Shown: piece by piece, positions 53,068 through 62,402 of the stretch
How the letters are laid out: every line of letters begins with the position of its first letter
How positions within the stretch are numbered: the stretch's first letter is position 1
Origin: Butyricimonas paravirosa
Lineage (GTDB): Bacteria > Bacteroidota > Bacteroidia > Bacteroidales > Marinifilaceae
Assembly (NCBI RefSeq): GCF_032878955.1
Contig: NZ_CP043839.1
Span: 1,054,001-1,118,000 of the forward strand
Direction: 5' to 3'
Length of the DNA: 64,000 nt
Position numbers and translations under genes: made by a program
The notes under the pieces: generated by a model
The model's database searches: none
What the model saw: the letters and a program-made list of their open reading frames with translations, nothing else
Told to the model about the DNA's origin: nothing

Positions 53068-54771
53068 TTATTTCGTTCCCGGAGCCGGTAAAATCGGTAA
53101 AATATCTTGTGATTTCGCTTTTCTTTGCGTCTCTACCTTATTCACCAAGATAGTCGGGGAAATAGCCGTTACAGGAATTGAACCCGATTCAGCACCACAC
53201 ATTCCCGTGAACACGCGGGCATCATTTCCGGCATATATAATATTAGAGAACATGGAAAGCGGGGTTCCGATCAAATCCACGCCACGAACCAACTGGTCCG
53301 GACGACCGTCAGCAAACACTTTGTACACCTCCAGCGGGGTCACGTTGAAGGAATTGGTACCACCTTTACCCGTGAATGTAAATCCACTCGTCACCTCTTT
53401 GAAGAAATAACCGTATTCTTTACCTTGTTTCTTTACCTCTTCAATCAATAACTGACGTAATTCTTCGGGAGTCTTCGGGTTAGAAGTCTCGATCACCAAA
53501 TTAGACTGGCGGGAAACAGGGTCAAACCCGTCGCTGGCACGGGCGTGTCCGTTCGTGCGAGGATGGCCGTCGATCGGGGTACGAGTCATCAGGAAGTCAT
53601 TCAACTTACCGTTCACCACAACATCCACCCGTTCGGCTTTTACACCCTGATCATCATACTTATAAAATCCGTTCAAATCCTCTCCTGCATACTTCCGAAG
53701 TGTCGGGTCATCATACACGTGCATACCCTCCGGCAACACGAATTGACCGATCATTTTCTTGAACGTCTGCCCGTCACTCTCGCTCTTCATACGTTGTCCC
53801 TCGATCCGGTGACCGAAAATCTCGTGGAAGAACACACCACTGGCAGGGCCGGATAGCAAGGCCGGTCCCGTGTAGGGATCAACCACCGGAGCCACACGCA
53901 AAGCCTCCAATGTTTTCACCATCTCTTTAGCATCTGCAATAATCTTATCATTGGCGGGAAGATCTGCCGGATCATAAGCAAAATAAGACAAATTCAACGG
54001 CAATTCCATTCCGTCATCGGCTTTTGTCTCCCCAAACACCATAATACGGGTATACGGTAGATTCTGCACGACTTCCGTTCCCTCGTTGTTCACGAAATAA
54101 CGTCTTTCCACCGTGTAGATCATGATCGCATCCCCTTTCATAATACCGGGTTGATTTTTGAACACGGCTGAAATCTCTTTCATCCGGGCTGCCCACTGAT
54201 CCATATCAATCGTCATTTTTTCAGCAGGAAGCGGAGCCTCGTAATATTTTTCCACTTTCGCCTCCGAAAAATAAGGAGCCTTATCCTCCTCTTCCACGTT
54301 TACAGAGCTTTCTGCCTTCGTTTTCTGGTACATATCCACGGCAAACTTGTAACGATTGTTCACCTCGTCCCAGATAGCCTGACGAACGGCATCTTCATTA
54401 TTTTCTTCATCCAATGGTAAACGAGCCACGGAAGGTCCTTGGAAACGGGACATGGCCGATCCCATTTGATTAAATCTAAAATTATCGAGTTTCTCATCCC
54501 CTAACCGAATCTGCGGAACTAACGTCCGGGAACGATACTGCTGACTGTTCATCAGCGCCCCGAAAGAAGCCGATACCACGGAAGAAGTCACATCAATCAC
54601 CCTGTAATTCATGTGATACGGGGGAAATTCTTCACCCTTTAGTTCTTTCATCTGTTGTGCCAACTCTTCTTTCAGAAGTCCTAGCAACTTATCCTGTCCT
54701 TGCCCGTAAGTCTTGGGTACAAACAACAGGGAGAGAAAGCAACTAAAAATAACCAATACTGTTTTTCTCAT
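53068..54771 (-). CDS. Exported TldD-like metalloprotease subunit
   Basis: A 567-residue protein with a signal peptide (about 1-23, ending TYGQ). The zinc motif HEIFGH is at 316-321 in HEIFGHRIEGQR, with a downstream metal-ligand Cys candidate in TGMCGAESG. Other family segments: PIDGHPRTNGHARASDG. With the TldE-like subunit encoded next it would form a heterodimeric peptidase. First gene of the two-gene operon. Confidence 0.88.
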   Translation of the reverse strand: MRKTVLVIFSCFLSLLFVPKTYGQGQDKLLGLLKEELAQQMKELKGEEFPPYHMNYRVIDVTSSVVSASFGALMNSQQYRSRTLVPQIRLGDEKLDNFRFNQMGSAMSRFQGPSVARLPLDEENNEDAVRQAIWDEVNNRYKFAVDMYQKTKAESSVNVEEEDKAPYFSEAKVEKYYEAPLPAEKMTIDMDQWAARMKEISAVFKNQPGIMKGDAIMIYTVERRYFVNNEGTEVVQNLPYTRIMVFGETKADDGMELPLNLSYFAYDPADLPANDKIIADAKEMVKTLEALRVAPVVDPYTGPALLSGPASGVFFHEIFGHRIEGQRMKSESDGQTFKKMIGQFVLPEGMHVYDDPTLRKYAGEDLNGFYKYDDQGVKAERVDVVVNGKLNDFLMTRTPIDGHPRTNGHARASDGFDPVSRQSNLVIETSNPKTPEELRQLLIEEVKKQGKEYGYFFKEVTSGFTFTGKGGTNSFNVTPLEVYKVFADGRPDQLVRGVDLIGTPLSMFSNIIYAGNDARVFTGMCGAESGSIPVTAISPTILVNKVETQRKAKSQDILPILPAPGTK

Positions 54772-55427
54772 GTGTAATTGTTTTAATCATGTGAATAATA
54801 AAAGATCATTGAAAAATCACGCACTATTTTCGTTAACAAATATAAGACGAATCTTTTGTGTAACAATACTCAAACGTTTTAAATTTTTCTTAAAGTGAAG
54901 AAATGCAAAAAAGGATGATTTCCCATCACGGTACTCTCACCCTCGTCGACAAATTAGAATTCAAAATATTACATTTATATGTAACTATATCTTTTCAAAA
55001 AACGTTTTCCAAAAAAGCCTCCGGATCATTAAATGGAATGTCAACTCGGATTTAATAAAAAAAGTGTATACACACTTCCGGAGGCTTATTCCTTCATGTG
55101 CTATACACTTTCTTATTATTTCTCGAATTGACAAGACAAAGGTAAATATTTCTTTAATATAAACCACAAAAGAACAAAATTATTTATTCTATACCGCCAG
55201 CATTTAACATTCCAACCTCCGCCTCTTTACGAAAATCTTCAACCATATTTCGTTGAAATTATATCATAACACTTTTAATCATAACGCAGTAATTATATTT
55301 ACATACATCATTTGTGTCTTTTCAATTTTCCACGAAAATATCTATTTCTCCAATATTTTATATTTTTCACCCGAATTTCATCCATTCCTCTTTTCCTTCC
55401 TTAATCCTCATTGAAAATAGAACTCAA
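54772..55427. other. AT-rich non-coding spacer with long-range hairpin
   Basis: About 650 bases without a convincing gene. Nearest tldD, CAAATATA (54837-54844; minus strand TATATTTG) is a good -7 box. At 55014-55086 an AGCCTCCGGA / TCCGGAGGCT pair encloses 53 bases; read on the minus strand the second arm is followed by TTTTTT, and a nested hairpin AAGTGTGTATACACTT with T7 lies inside. This could be two alternative terminator hairpins, as in an attenuator, ahead of tldD. The small ORFs here are AT-rich and have no start signals. Confidence 0.5.
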
Positions 55428-55468
55428 AAATAAATTCCTAACAGGCTCATGGAACCTATTAGGAATTT
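55428..55468 (-). terminator. Terminator of the right-hand SusCD operon
   Basis: Arms 55432-55445 and 55455-55468 pair over 14 bp (AAATTCCTAACAGG with CCTATTAGGAATTT, G-U on the minus strand), with a 9-base loop, followed on the minus strand by ATTTTTGAG. It is 33 bases after the stop of the last gene. Confidence 0.78.
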
Positions 55469-55501
55469 TCATTCCACAAAACAATTTCATATCTTATATC
55501 C

Positions 55502-56182
55502 CTAACGGACATCCCGACAACATCGCACATTCAACCAATTGGTTTTCATTGTACTTGCTCGAAAAACCTGAGTCGAATTATAAGCGATTTTACGATAAAA
55601 AATAAAACCACTATTATCCGGATCTTCGGTTGCAGTCCAGAAAAAACCGTACACACCATGGAAACGCCAGTTCTCCGTATACGCCACCGTATGCTCGGAA
55701 TAAAATCCTCCAGCAGTTAGTTGCATTCCTGTACCCTCATCGCCTTGTTGTAGCAGTTCACCCTCATAATATCCCCTGAAACCTTCACAAGCGGCATCCT
55801 TCACACTCATTCCCAAAGCTATTTCCAATTTCTGCCAGTCCTCGTCTGTTGGCAAGCGCCATCCTTCCGGAGCAACTAAAATAGCGGCATTGTAATCATA
55901 CCAATACCCATATTTCTCGTACATCTCCTCTTTCATTGATCCACCTCCCAACTCCCCATCGCTTTCATATTTCCCATACAACCCGGATTCGGGAGCGTAC
56001 CGCATATTACTGGTCATCCATTCCAAGTCTCCAAATCTTACCCAACCATATTCATTCCCATCACGTTCATCCACATAAGTTCCCGATGCATCCGGTTTAA
56101 CAACGGGTATCACCTCATTATCATTATCACATCCCCAGATCGAAATCAACCCAAGGAAAACATATAATATCCCTTTATTCAT
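55502..56182 (-). CDS. FISUMP-domain surface lipoprotein
   Basis: A 226-residue lipoprotein (ISIWGC, Cys18) with FISUMP landmarks: YGWVRFGDLEWMTSNMRYAP, APEGWRLPTDEDWQKLEIALGMS, FFWTATED and a final LNVRCCRD. It is a clear paralogue of 6882-7607, sharing the opening WVRFGDLEWMTSN-type motif. Last gene of the right-hand operon, 17 bases after its neighbour, and followed by a terminator. Confidence 0.82.
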   Translation of the reverse strand: MNKGILYVFLGLISIWGCDNDNEVIPVVKPDASGTYVDERDGNEYGWVRFGDLEWMTSNMRYAPESGLYGKYESDGELGGGSMKEEMYEKYGYWYDYNAAILVAPEGWRLPTDEDWQKLEIALGMSVKDAACEGFRGYYEGELLQQGDEGTGMQLTAGGFYSEHTVAYTENWRFHGVYGFFWTATEDPDNSGFIFYRKIAYNSTQVFRASTMKTNWLNVRCCRDVR

Positions 56183-56199
56183 AATTCTTTATTTAATCA

Positions 56200-57111
56200 T
56201 TAATCGAACTTTAATCCCAGATCAATCAATACTCTCTTCATCTCATTCCATTTCGTTACACAAGCCGGATAACTTCCATTTTCAGTCATGAATTCTTCTT
56301 CCGTCATCGTTAACAAAACATTTACATAACTAGCCAAATCTTCCTCTTTCGAATACCATACTCTCACGGTTCCCATAAGTGGATTAGACCCCAAAAATCC
56401 CACCGTTTTAATATCATTCAACGGAGCAAAAATAGACCATTGTTCATAATAACCTTCCGCAAACGAGAAAAACTCCTCAAATTCGGAATCTTCCACTTTA
56501 GAAATACTATTAGAAACAATTTGTCTCAAAACAACAGCCGCATATTCTTCTTTTTCCTCTCCACTCATATTTAGAATATCCCTAAAAGCTACCGCCATAC
56601 TATTCCATCCAGCGATATAATCCATATCCTCATCAACTAATTCGTACTGATCCCCATCTAAACTAGCCTGATAAGCATTAATCCGTTTCACCAACAATAA
56701 CGAATAGGGATAAAGTTTCGAGCTAAACATATTTAATATTCTCTCTTTCATAAATTCTACAGCTGCCCGTTGAGATTCAATATCATCAAGATATTCAAAA
56801 AGATACCTTTGTTTCGACATGGATGTTAAATAATAAGAGAAATCTACTTTCTGTACGAAATAAACATCGTTACCATATCGATCGGTTCCCCGATATTCCT
56901 TTCTCAACGTGTCATTGAAGAGCAAATGAATTCCCAATGTTTCTTCAAATTCTTTACGTAACAAAGACTCCGGATCACTGGCATCTTCAGAGATCTCGTA
57001 ATAATTATCTTTTAGATCCAATGGCTGTACATCTTCTTTCTCCGAACAACTCGACAACAAGCATACACACAGCCACCCCAAAATATATAAATACTCAAGT
57101 TTCATATTCAT
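56200..57111 (-). CDS. SusCD-associated lipoprotein, Mx1-like layout without HExxH
   Basis: A 303-residue lipoprotein (LLSSC, Cys22) encoded directly after SusD. It parallels 5949-6875 along its length: SLLRKEFEETLGIHLLFNDTLRKEYRGTDRYGNDVYF matches the left protein's segment around LLFNDTLRHEYKGLDAYGN. The C terminus (ACVTKWNEMKRVLIDLG) is also alike. Neither has a HExxH zinc motif; here the expected region reads VSNSISKVEDSEFEEFF. Probably a ligand-binding subunit of the import complex. Confidence 0.6.
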   Translation of the reverse strand: MNMKLEYLYILGWLCVCLLSSCSEKEDVQPLDLKDNYYEISEDASDPESLLRKEFEETLGIHLLFNDTLRKEYRGTDRYGNDVYFVQKVDFSYYLTSMSKQRYLFEYLDDIESQRAAVEFMKERILNMFSSKLYPYSLLLVKRINAYQASLDGDQYELVDEDMDYIAGWNSMAVAFRDILNMSGEEKEEYAAVVLRQIVSNSISKVEDSEFEEFFSFAEGYYEQWSIFAPLNDIKTVGFLGSNPLMGTVRVWYSKEEDLASYVNVLLTMTEEEFMTENGSYPACVTKWNEMKRVLIDLGLKFD

Positions 57112-57122
57112 AGTTCAAATTA

Positions 57123-58691
57123 TTAATTCAATGATTCTATTCTATAACTCCTCACCGGATGAGGATTATTTTGCATTCCCGTGTGAAATTCCAATACTTC
57201 ATGGGGTATCGGTAAAACATAAGCCGGATCATTCTTCTCTAATTTATAGACCCGTTTCTCGATCTTTTCATCGGAAGAATCATCTTTATAAACATAGTAT
57301 ACTTTTTCAATTTCTTTGGAATAAGGATATTTTTCACATACCATATACCGTCTCAAATCAAACCAACGATGTCCTTCCAGACATAACTCCCGCCGACGTT
57401 CTTCCCGAATTTCCGTCACTAACTCTTCTCCGCTTTTCTGAAGTGTCGCATAACTTTCATTTTTAAAACGTTTTACTCGCAATTGTTCCAACAAATCCAG
57501 AGCCGTCGCCTCATCACCCAAATAAGCCGCTGCCTCCGCCCCGTTCAAATAGGCTTCTGCATTCCGAAACAAGAAATTATCCGATACCTCTATTTTCCGT
57601 CCCTCGTAAGCTAACGTGTAATTATAATAATAATCAGCAGCCGGATCATCATTCGCAAACGAAGAACTCTCAGCAATTTTAGCATATCCAACAAAATCAT
57701 TATACGTCCAGAAGAAAACAGACTTCCTTAAATCTGTTATATCATAAGTATCATACATTTCACGTGATACTTGAAAACTCTTGTACTGATTGACTGTGTT
57801 ATGAGTAATGGCATGACCACCCATTGAAAAAATTGTCTCCACAGAACTTTTGGATAGGAATCCCCCGGAAAATCCATTCAGATCCAAGAGATCAGGTTTA
57901 ACAGCAATCACTTTTCGGGCATACTTCAAAGCTTGTTTCCAATCTTGTTTGTACAGGTAGAAACGACTCATCAGCAGATGTACAGCCGTACTATCAGCCT
58001 GATATATCGTACCAAGTAAATTCGCTTTTCCCAAACAATCTTCTGCAATCTTCAAATCCGATTCTATTTGTTCATAAACCCGGGCCACGCTCTCGCGCTG
58101 AAAAATTACATCTTGAATCTCCCCCGTAAGTTTTAAAGGTACCCCTAAATCGTTCTCCGCAGTGGAAATTTCATAGGGTTTCCCATACAAATTTATTAAC
58201 GTAAAATAATAAGCCCCTCGTAGGAAATAAGCCTCCCCTTTCACCCGGTTTGCCTCTGCTACTTCATTATCACCTCCCTTGATATATTCATCAATAAGGT
58301 CAATGACACTATTTACAATATTAACATGGTAATATAGTTTCGTCCAATCACCGCTTTCATCTGCAAAAGAAGAACCGTATTCATTCACGCCACAACGATC
58401 TTGCCAAGTATAATATCCGAAAATAGCATCTCTTCGATTAAAACCACTGGAACCGAAATCACTTTTCTCACATTCTTCTGTTTCATCCGACATATAGTGA
58501 AGATATGGGTAATAACTAGCTACCTGTTCTAACGAATAAGAACCATTCACTTTCATATATCCCTCACCGATTAACAACTCTTCTAAATCTTCATAACCAC
58601 GAACTTGGACGGTATCTTGCGAATATTCCTCCAAAAAGCTACAACTTCCTAGGAAGAAAAGTATTATACTATATATAATAATATATTTCAT
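57123..58691 (-). CDS. SusD/RagB-family surface lipoprotein
   Basis: A 522-residue lipoprotein (LFFLGSC lipobox). ATG 58691 is chosen because it gives the canonical signal peptide MKYIIIYSIILFFLGSC and the same 11-12 base spacing after susC as in the left locus; ATG 58703, overlapping the susC stop, would add four residues. SusD motifs: RVKGEAYFLRGAYYFTLINLYGKPY and REERRRELCLEGHRWFDLRR. Works with the SusC encoded just upstream. Confidence 0.95.
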   Translation of the reverse strand: MKYIIIYSIILFFLGSCSFLEEYSQDTVQVRGYEDLEELLIGEGYMKVNGSYSLEQVASYYPYLHYMSDETEECEKSDFGSSGFNRRDAIFGYYTWQDRCGVNEYGSSFADESGDWTKLYYHVNIVNSVIDLIDEYIKGGDNEVAEANRVKGEAYFLRGAYYFTLINLYGKPYEISTAENDLGVPLKLTGEIQDVIFQRESVARVYEQIESDLKIAEDCLGKANLLGTIYQADSTAVHLLMSRFYLYKQDWKQALKYARKVIAVKPDLLDLNGFSGGFLSKSSVETIFSMGGHAITHNTVNQYKSFQVSREMYDTYDITDLRKSVFFWTYNDFVGYAKIAESSSFANDDPAADYYYNYTLAYEGRKIEVSDNFLFRNAEAYLNGAEAAAYLGDEATALDLLEQLRVKRFKNESYATLQKSGEELVTEIREERRRELCLEGHRWFDLRRYMVCEKYPYSKEIEKVYYVYKDDSSDEKIEKRVYKLEKNDPAYVLPIPHEVLEFHTGMQNNPHPVRSYRIESLN

Positions 58692-58702
58692 AATTGTCAA
58701 CA

Positions 58703-61700
58703 TTAAAATGAAACATTTAATCCGAGAGAAATTGTAGGACGCTCGGACAATTGAATCTGAGAGAACACACTTTGTGTCGGAGTCTGTCCTTTCAGTTTTT
58801 TAGAACATATCGTGAATAAATTCGTTGCAGAAAGTGTCGACTCCAAACGAGAAATTCCAGCCTTCTTTAGCCATTTTTCCGGGAACACGTATGACAAACT
58901 AACATTACTACACTTTAAATAATCGGCACTCACAACCCTGGCATCGCAATAATCATACATATCCCAATAATTATCTGCAATGAATACGCCCTCATATGAA
59001 CTATTTACGGACCAATGTCGTCCATACACACCATATCCTGGATCTGAAACGCTAAGAATCGCAGGTATTATAGTTTTCTTTTCATCTCCTGGCACTTTCC
59101 AACGATTTAGTAACGCCCGGCCAACATTATATTCCGAATAAATATTTCGATTATCTGAATCTTTTATCGCTTGAGAAAATACTCTTGATAAACGTAAACT
59201 AGCTCCCAAGCTGTACGCAAAAACCACGCTAGCCCGAATACGCTTATAACTGAAATTATTATACAAATTTCCGGATATAGAAGGATCACGTTTACCAGTT
59301 GCCTTTAATACCGTCGTGTACGTGTCATACTTATCCATGTTTTTCAACAAATCAATGCGATCCGAGTAATCGTCAAACAGAGGCCCTCCATCCAGAGGAT
59401 TCAATCCGACAAAACGATACGAATAAAAAGTACTGACCGCTTTTCCTTTCACCAAAGCAGTTCCAGTCAAGAAATCGGACAACTCGTGAACATCCGCATT
59501 CGGCTGCGTATTCAACTTGTTTTTTGTCTTAGAGATCATCGTGGAAAACGACCACTTAAAATTATTCGTTTTCACCGGAACTAAATTCAAGGAAACGTTA
59601 TACCCAATATTCAAAATCTCACCGGAATTTATAACATACGAATTCTGACCGTTCACACTAGAAATCGGTTTATTCATAAAAGCATCTTTCGTTCGTTTCC
59701 GATAATAATCCCCACTAATCTGTATCCGATTATCAAGCATAGACAACTCCAAGCCAACATTGAATGATCCGGTTCTTTCCCACTTCAAATCAGGGTTCGG
59801 ATAGGATGACACCGATGACGTGAACTTATTATAATAGGAATCTTTCGGGTTGTTGATCAGCAACAATTCAGGACTCTGCCCGTCTAACATATTACCTTGG
59901 TAACCATAAGACATTTTCAATGACAAAAAATTCAGCCACTCATTCTCTATCCCCGGTAATTCCGACACGTTAAATGCCCCGGATATAGCCCATACAGGTA
60001 ATAGTTTCTCGTTACTCCGACTACCAAATTTATTAGAACCATCATAACGGGTGTTTGCATTGATACTGAACAAATTCTGATAACTATACGTCAACGTGAT
60101 ATAAGCCCCGATCAAATTTGTCAGATTATCCGTGATTGTCGGAACATTCGACATTACCCAATTAGCATAAGTCGCGTAATCAGAAGACGAAATATCACTG
60201 GTAAACTTTTTACCTCTATCTGCATAGTATCCCCGGGTTACATTTTGATACCCTTCATAACGGGATGATGACATCTCATAACCAAGAGTTCCGTTCAGAT
60301 TGTGCTTATCATCCCGACCAAAATATTTATTCAAGTTTATTTGGAAACGAAGAGTATAAGTGGTGTTTCTCGTATTTTGTGCTGTCAGCTCTCCCCCGTA
60401 TGGCATTAAACTTCTAGCTGGAGCCGTTTCTCCGTAGTTAGACATTCGAAGGGTCGCCGCATGCCATGTTTTCTCTCCCCAATAACCTTCTGCATTCACG
60501 TTTGATACAGCATAATTAAAAAGTATATTCGCATTTAAATAATCTGTAAACAAGAAATTTAACTGCGTACTCAAATTAAAATTATTATTATCTTGAGACG
60601 TGTAACTCTCCTTTTTCTCATTTAAAATATTAAAATCATAACCATAACTGGAATTTATATTCTTCTTGTAATAACTCAATTCACCATTCTCGCCATAAGG
60701 AGAAATTGTCCGGCTAGCCATATAAGCATAATTAATCGACCCAATATCACTCTGTTCGTAGGCTCGTTTGCCGATGCTGGCGTTAAAATCAACTGCAGCC
60801 GTCAACCATTTATAAAGATTTGCATCCAAACTCAAGTTCCCCGTGTATCGGGAAATTTCTTGATCCCTAATCACATCATTGTCCCGCGAGTAGCCAATAG
60901 AAGAATAGTAGCGTAAACTCTCCGTTCCCCCAGAAATACTCAACGTGTGGTTATGTGAAATCACGTCCCTCGTTAAAATTGCAAACCAATCCGTATTATT
61001 ATTCTCTATTTTCTTCACTTCGCGAGCAAACGCCTCATCATCAAGCACTCCCGAATAAAGTTGTTGGAGCAAATACTCATACCCAACTACACTCATATCC
61101 GACGGGTAAACATAGGATTGAGCGACCAGCTCCCGAGACAGATCTACCCTCTCCTTTGAACTCATTAAATCTATTTGCCGATCACTATACCGGGGACGAC
61201 GTTTATAAGTAGCTGTAACATTATACCGAACTAAAGGTTTCCCGATATGTCCCTTTTTTGTCGTTATCACGATTACCCCATTCGCAGCACGAGTCCCGTA
61301 AAGTGTCGTTGCGGCTGCATCCTTTAACACATCTAAACGTTCAATATCCTGTGGATTCAATCCGGCAATTGCATTTCCTATCCGGTTCACGTAGTCAGGA
61401 TCATTCAAAACATCCGAATCCAAAGGAACTGGGTCATTCACGACAATGCCATCCACCACCCACAAAGGTTCCCGGTTCCCGATTAAAGTGGAAGTTCCGC
61501 GAATCCTTAAACGTGGCACAACACCAACCTCACCGGAGTTCGTTGTCAACATCAAATCCTGGATTCGCCCCTCAAGCATCTGATCTATAGACGTGGCCCC
61601 CGGTATCATAATATCTTCCATTTTTACCGAAGTAATGGCACTGGTCAATTTCTTACGGTTAATAACCTGATAACCCGTCACGACAACCTCATCCAAATCC

Positions 61701-62326
61701 TCCACTTCTTCTTCTAAAGTTACGACTAGACGTTGGCCCGCTTTAAAAGCAACTCTTTTCTGCTTAAAACCGACGAAAGTAAATATTAGCCTTCCCGTAT
61801 CTTGAGGAACTGTCATAATAAATTCTCCCAAAGAATTCGAGGCAGTTCCCACAACCGTCCCATCTAAACGAATAGTCACACCTGGTAATGGTTGTTTTTT
61901 GGGATCCAATACCAAACCTGTTACATTATACATTCTTTTTACAGAATCTTTTCCAGACACATACATCGGACGAATAACAAAAACACCATTCACGTAAGTA
62001 TAAGTTAAAGATTTCCCTCGAAATGCTGCTTGTAATATGTCCTCCACGGTCGCATTCCTCATATTTACACTAACGGTACCATTACGTTCTATCTCCTTCA
62101 AATTATACAGGAAATCCACTGGAACCTGAGATTTGATCGTTTTAATCAAATCCTCGATAGAAACATCCCTTACAGAGATACTCATTTTCTCTTGCTGGGA
62201 ATAGACTGTCGCTGAAAGTTGCATACAACTTACAAACAACAACACAAAACTCCATTTCATAACTTGCACGATTTTTCTAAAACGAATTCCCCGCCGTGGA
62301 ATTCGTTCATTACGATTTTTTTTCAT
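58703..62326 (-). CDS. SusC/RagA-family TonB-dependent receptor with STN domain
   Basis: A 1207-residue outer-membrane receptor. After an unusually basic start (MKKNRNERIPRRGIRFRK) and the signal peptide core (about 24-42) come the STN domain (about 46-118), the carboxypeptidase-regulatory-like domain (about 132-208), a TonB box-like DLDEVVVTGY, the plug (LRIRGTSTLIGNREPLWVV, LKDAAATTLYGTRAANG) and the barrel ending in LGLNVSF. Very similar to the left receptor, most strongly in the plug. It is preceded by fecR and an ECF sigma gene, so it should be both transporter and signal input. Confidence 0.95.
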   Translation of the reverse strand: MKKNRNERIPRRGIRFRKIVQVMKWSFVLLFVSCMQLSATVYSQQEKMSISVRDVSIEDLIKTIKSQVPVDFLYNLKEIERNGTVSVNMRNATVEDILQAAFRGKSLTYTYVNGVFVIRPMYVSGKDSVKRMYNVTGLVLDPKKQPLPGVTIRLDGTVVGTASNSLGEFIMTVPQDTGRLIFTFVGFKQKRVAFKAGQRLVVTLEEEVEDLDEVVVTGYQVINRKKLTSAITSVKMEDIMIPGATSIDQMLEGRIQDLMLTTNSGEVGVVPRLRIRGTSTLIGNREPLWVVDGIVVNDPVPLDSDVLNDPDYVNRIGNAIAGLNPQDIERLDVLKDAAATTLYGTRAANGVIVITTKKGHIGKPLVRYNVTATYKRRPRYSDRQIDLMSSKERVDLSRELVAQSYVYPSDMSVVGYEYLLQQLYSGVLDDEAFAREVKKIENNNTDWFAILTRDVISHNHTLSISGGTESLRYYSSIGYSRDNDVIRDQEISRYTGNLSLDANLYKWLTAAVDFNASIGKRAYEQSDIGSINYAYMASRTISPYGENGELSYYKKNINSSYGYDFNILNEKKESYTSQDNNNFNLSTQLNFLFTDYLNANILFNYAVSNVNAEGYWGEKTWHAATLRMSNYGETAPARSLMPYGGELTAQNTRNTTYTLRFQINLNKYFGRDDKHNLNGTLGYEMSSSRYEGYQNVTRGYYADRGKKFTSDISSSDYATYANWVMSNVPTITDNLTNLIGAYITLTYSYQNLFSINANTRYDGSNKFGSRSNEKLLPVWAISGAFNVSELPGIENEWLNFLSLKMSYGYQGNMLDGQSPELLLINNPKDSYYNKFTSSVSSYPNPDLKWERTGSFNVGLELSMLDNRIQISGDYYRKRTKDAFMNKPISSVNGQNSYVINSGEILNIGYNVSLNLVPVKTNNFKWSFSTMISKTKNKLNTQPNADVHELSDFLTGTALVKGKAVSTFYSYRFVGLNPLDGGPLFDDYSDRIDLLKNMDKYDTYTTVLKATGKRDPSISGNLYNNFSYKRIRASVVFAYSLGASLRLSRVFSQAIKDSDNRNIYSEYNVGRALLNRWKVPGDEKKTIIPAILSVSDPGYGVYGRHWSVNSSYEGVFIADNYWDMYDYCDARVVSADYLKCSNVSLSYVFPEKWLKKAGISRLESTLSATNLFTICSKKLKGQTPTQSVFSQIQLSERPTISLGLNVSF

Positions 62327-62371
62327 ACATTTGTTTTGCTTAAAATGTTAATATTACATTTTGAATAACCA

Positions 62372-62400
62372 AGAGAACGGGTGCGGGAACACCCTTCTCT
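62372..62400. promoter_or_regulatory. Hairpin in the fecR-susC gap of the right locus
   Basis: AGAGAA-c-GGGTG pairs with CACCC-t-TCTCT around cgggaa. It is in the 76-base gap between fecR and susC, matching in position, not in sequence, the hairpin at 545-582. A role in setting relative expression is inferred only. Confidence 0.4.
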
Positions 62401-62402
62401 TT

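Noticed and set aside
54985..55167. 60-codon minus-strand ORF in the long spacer
   Set aside because: AT-rich, spans the hairpin at 55014-55086, no ribosome-binding context and no homology signal visible.
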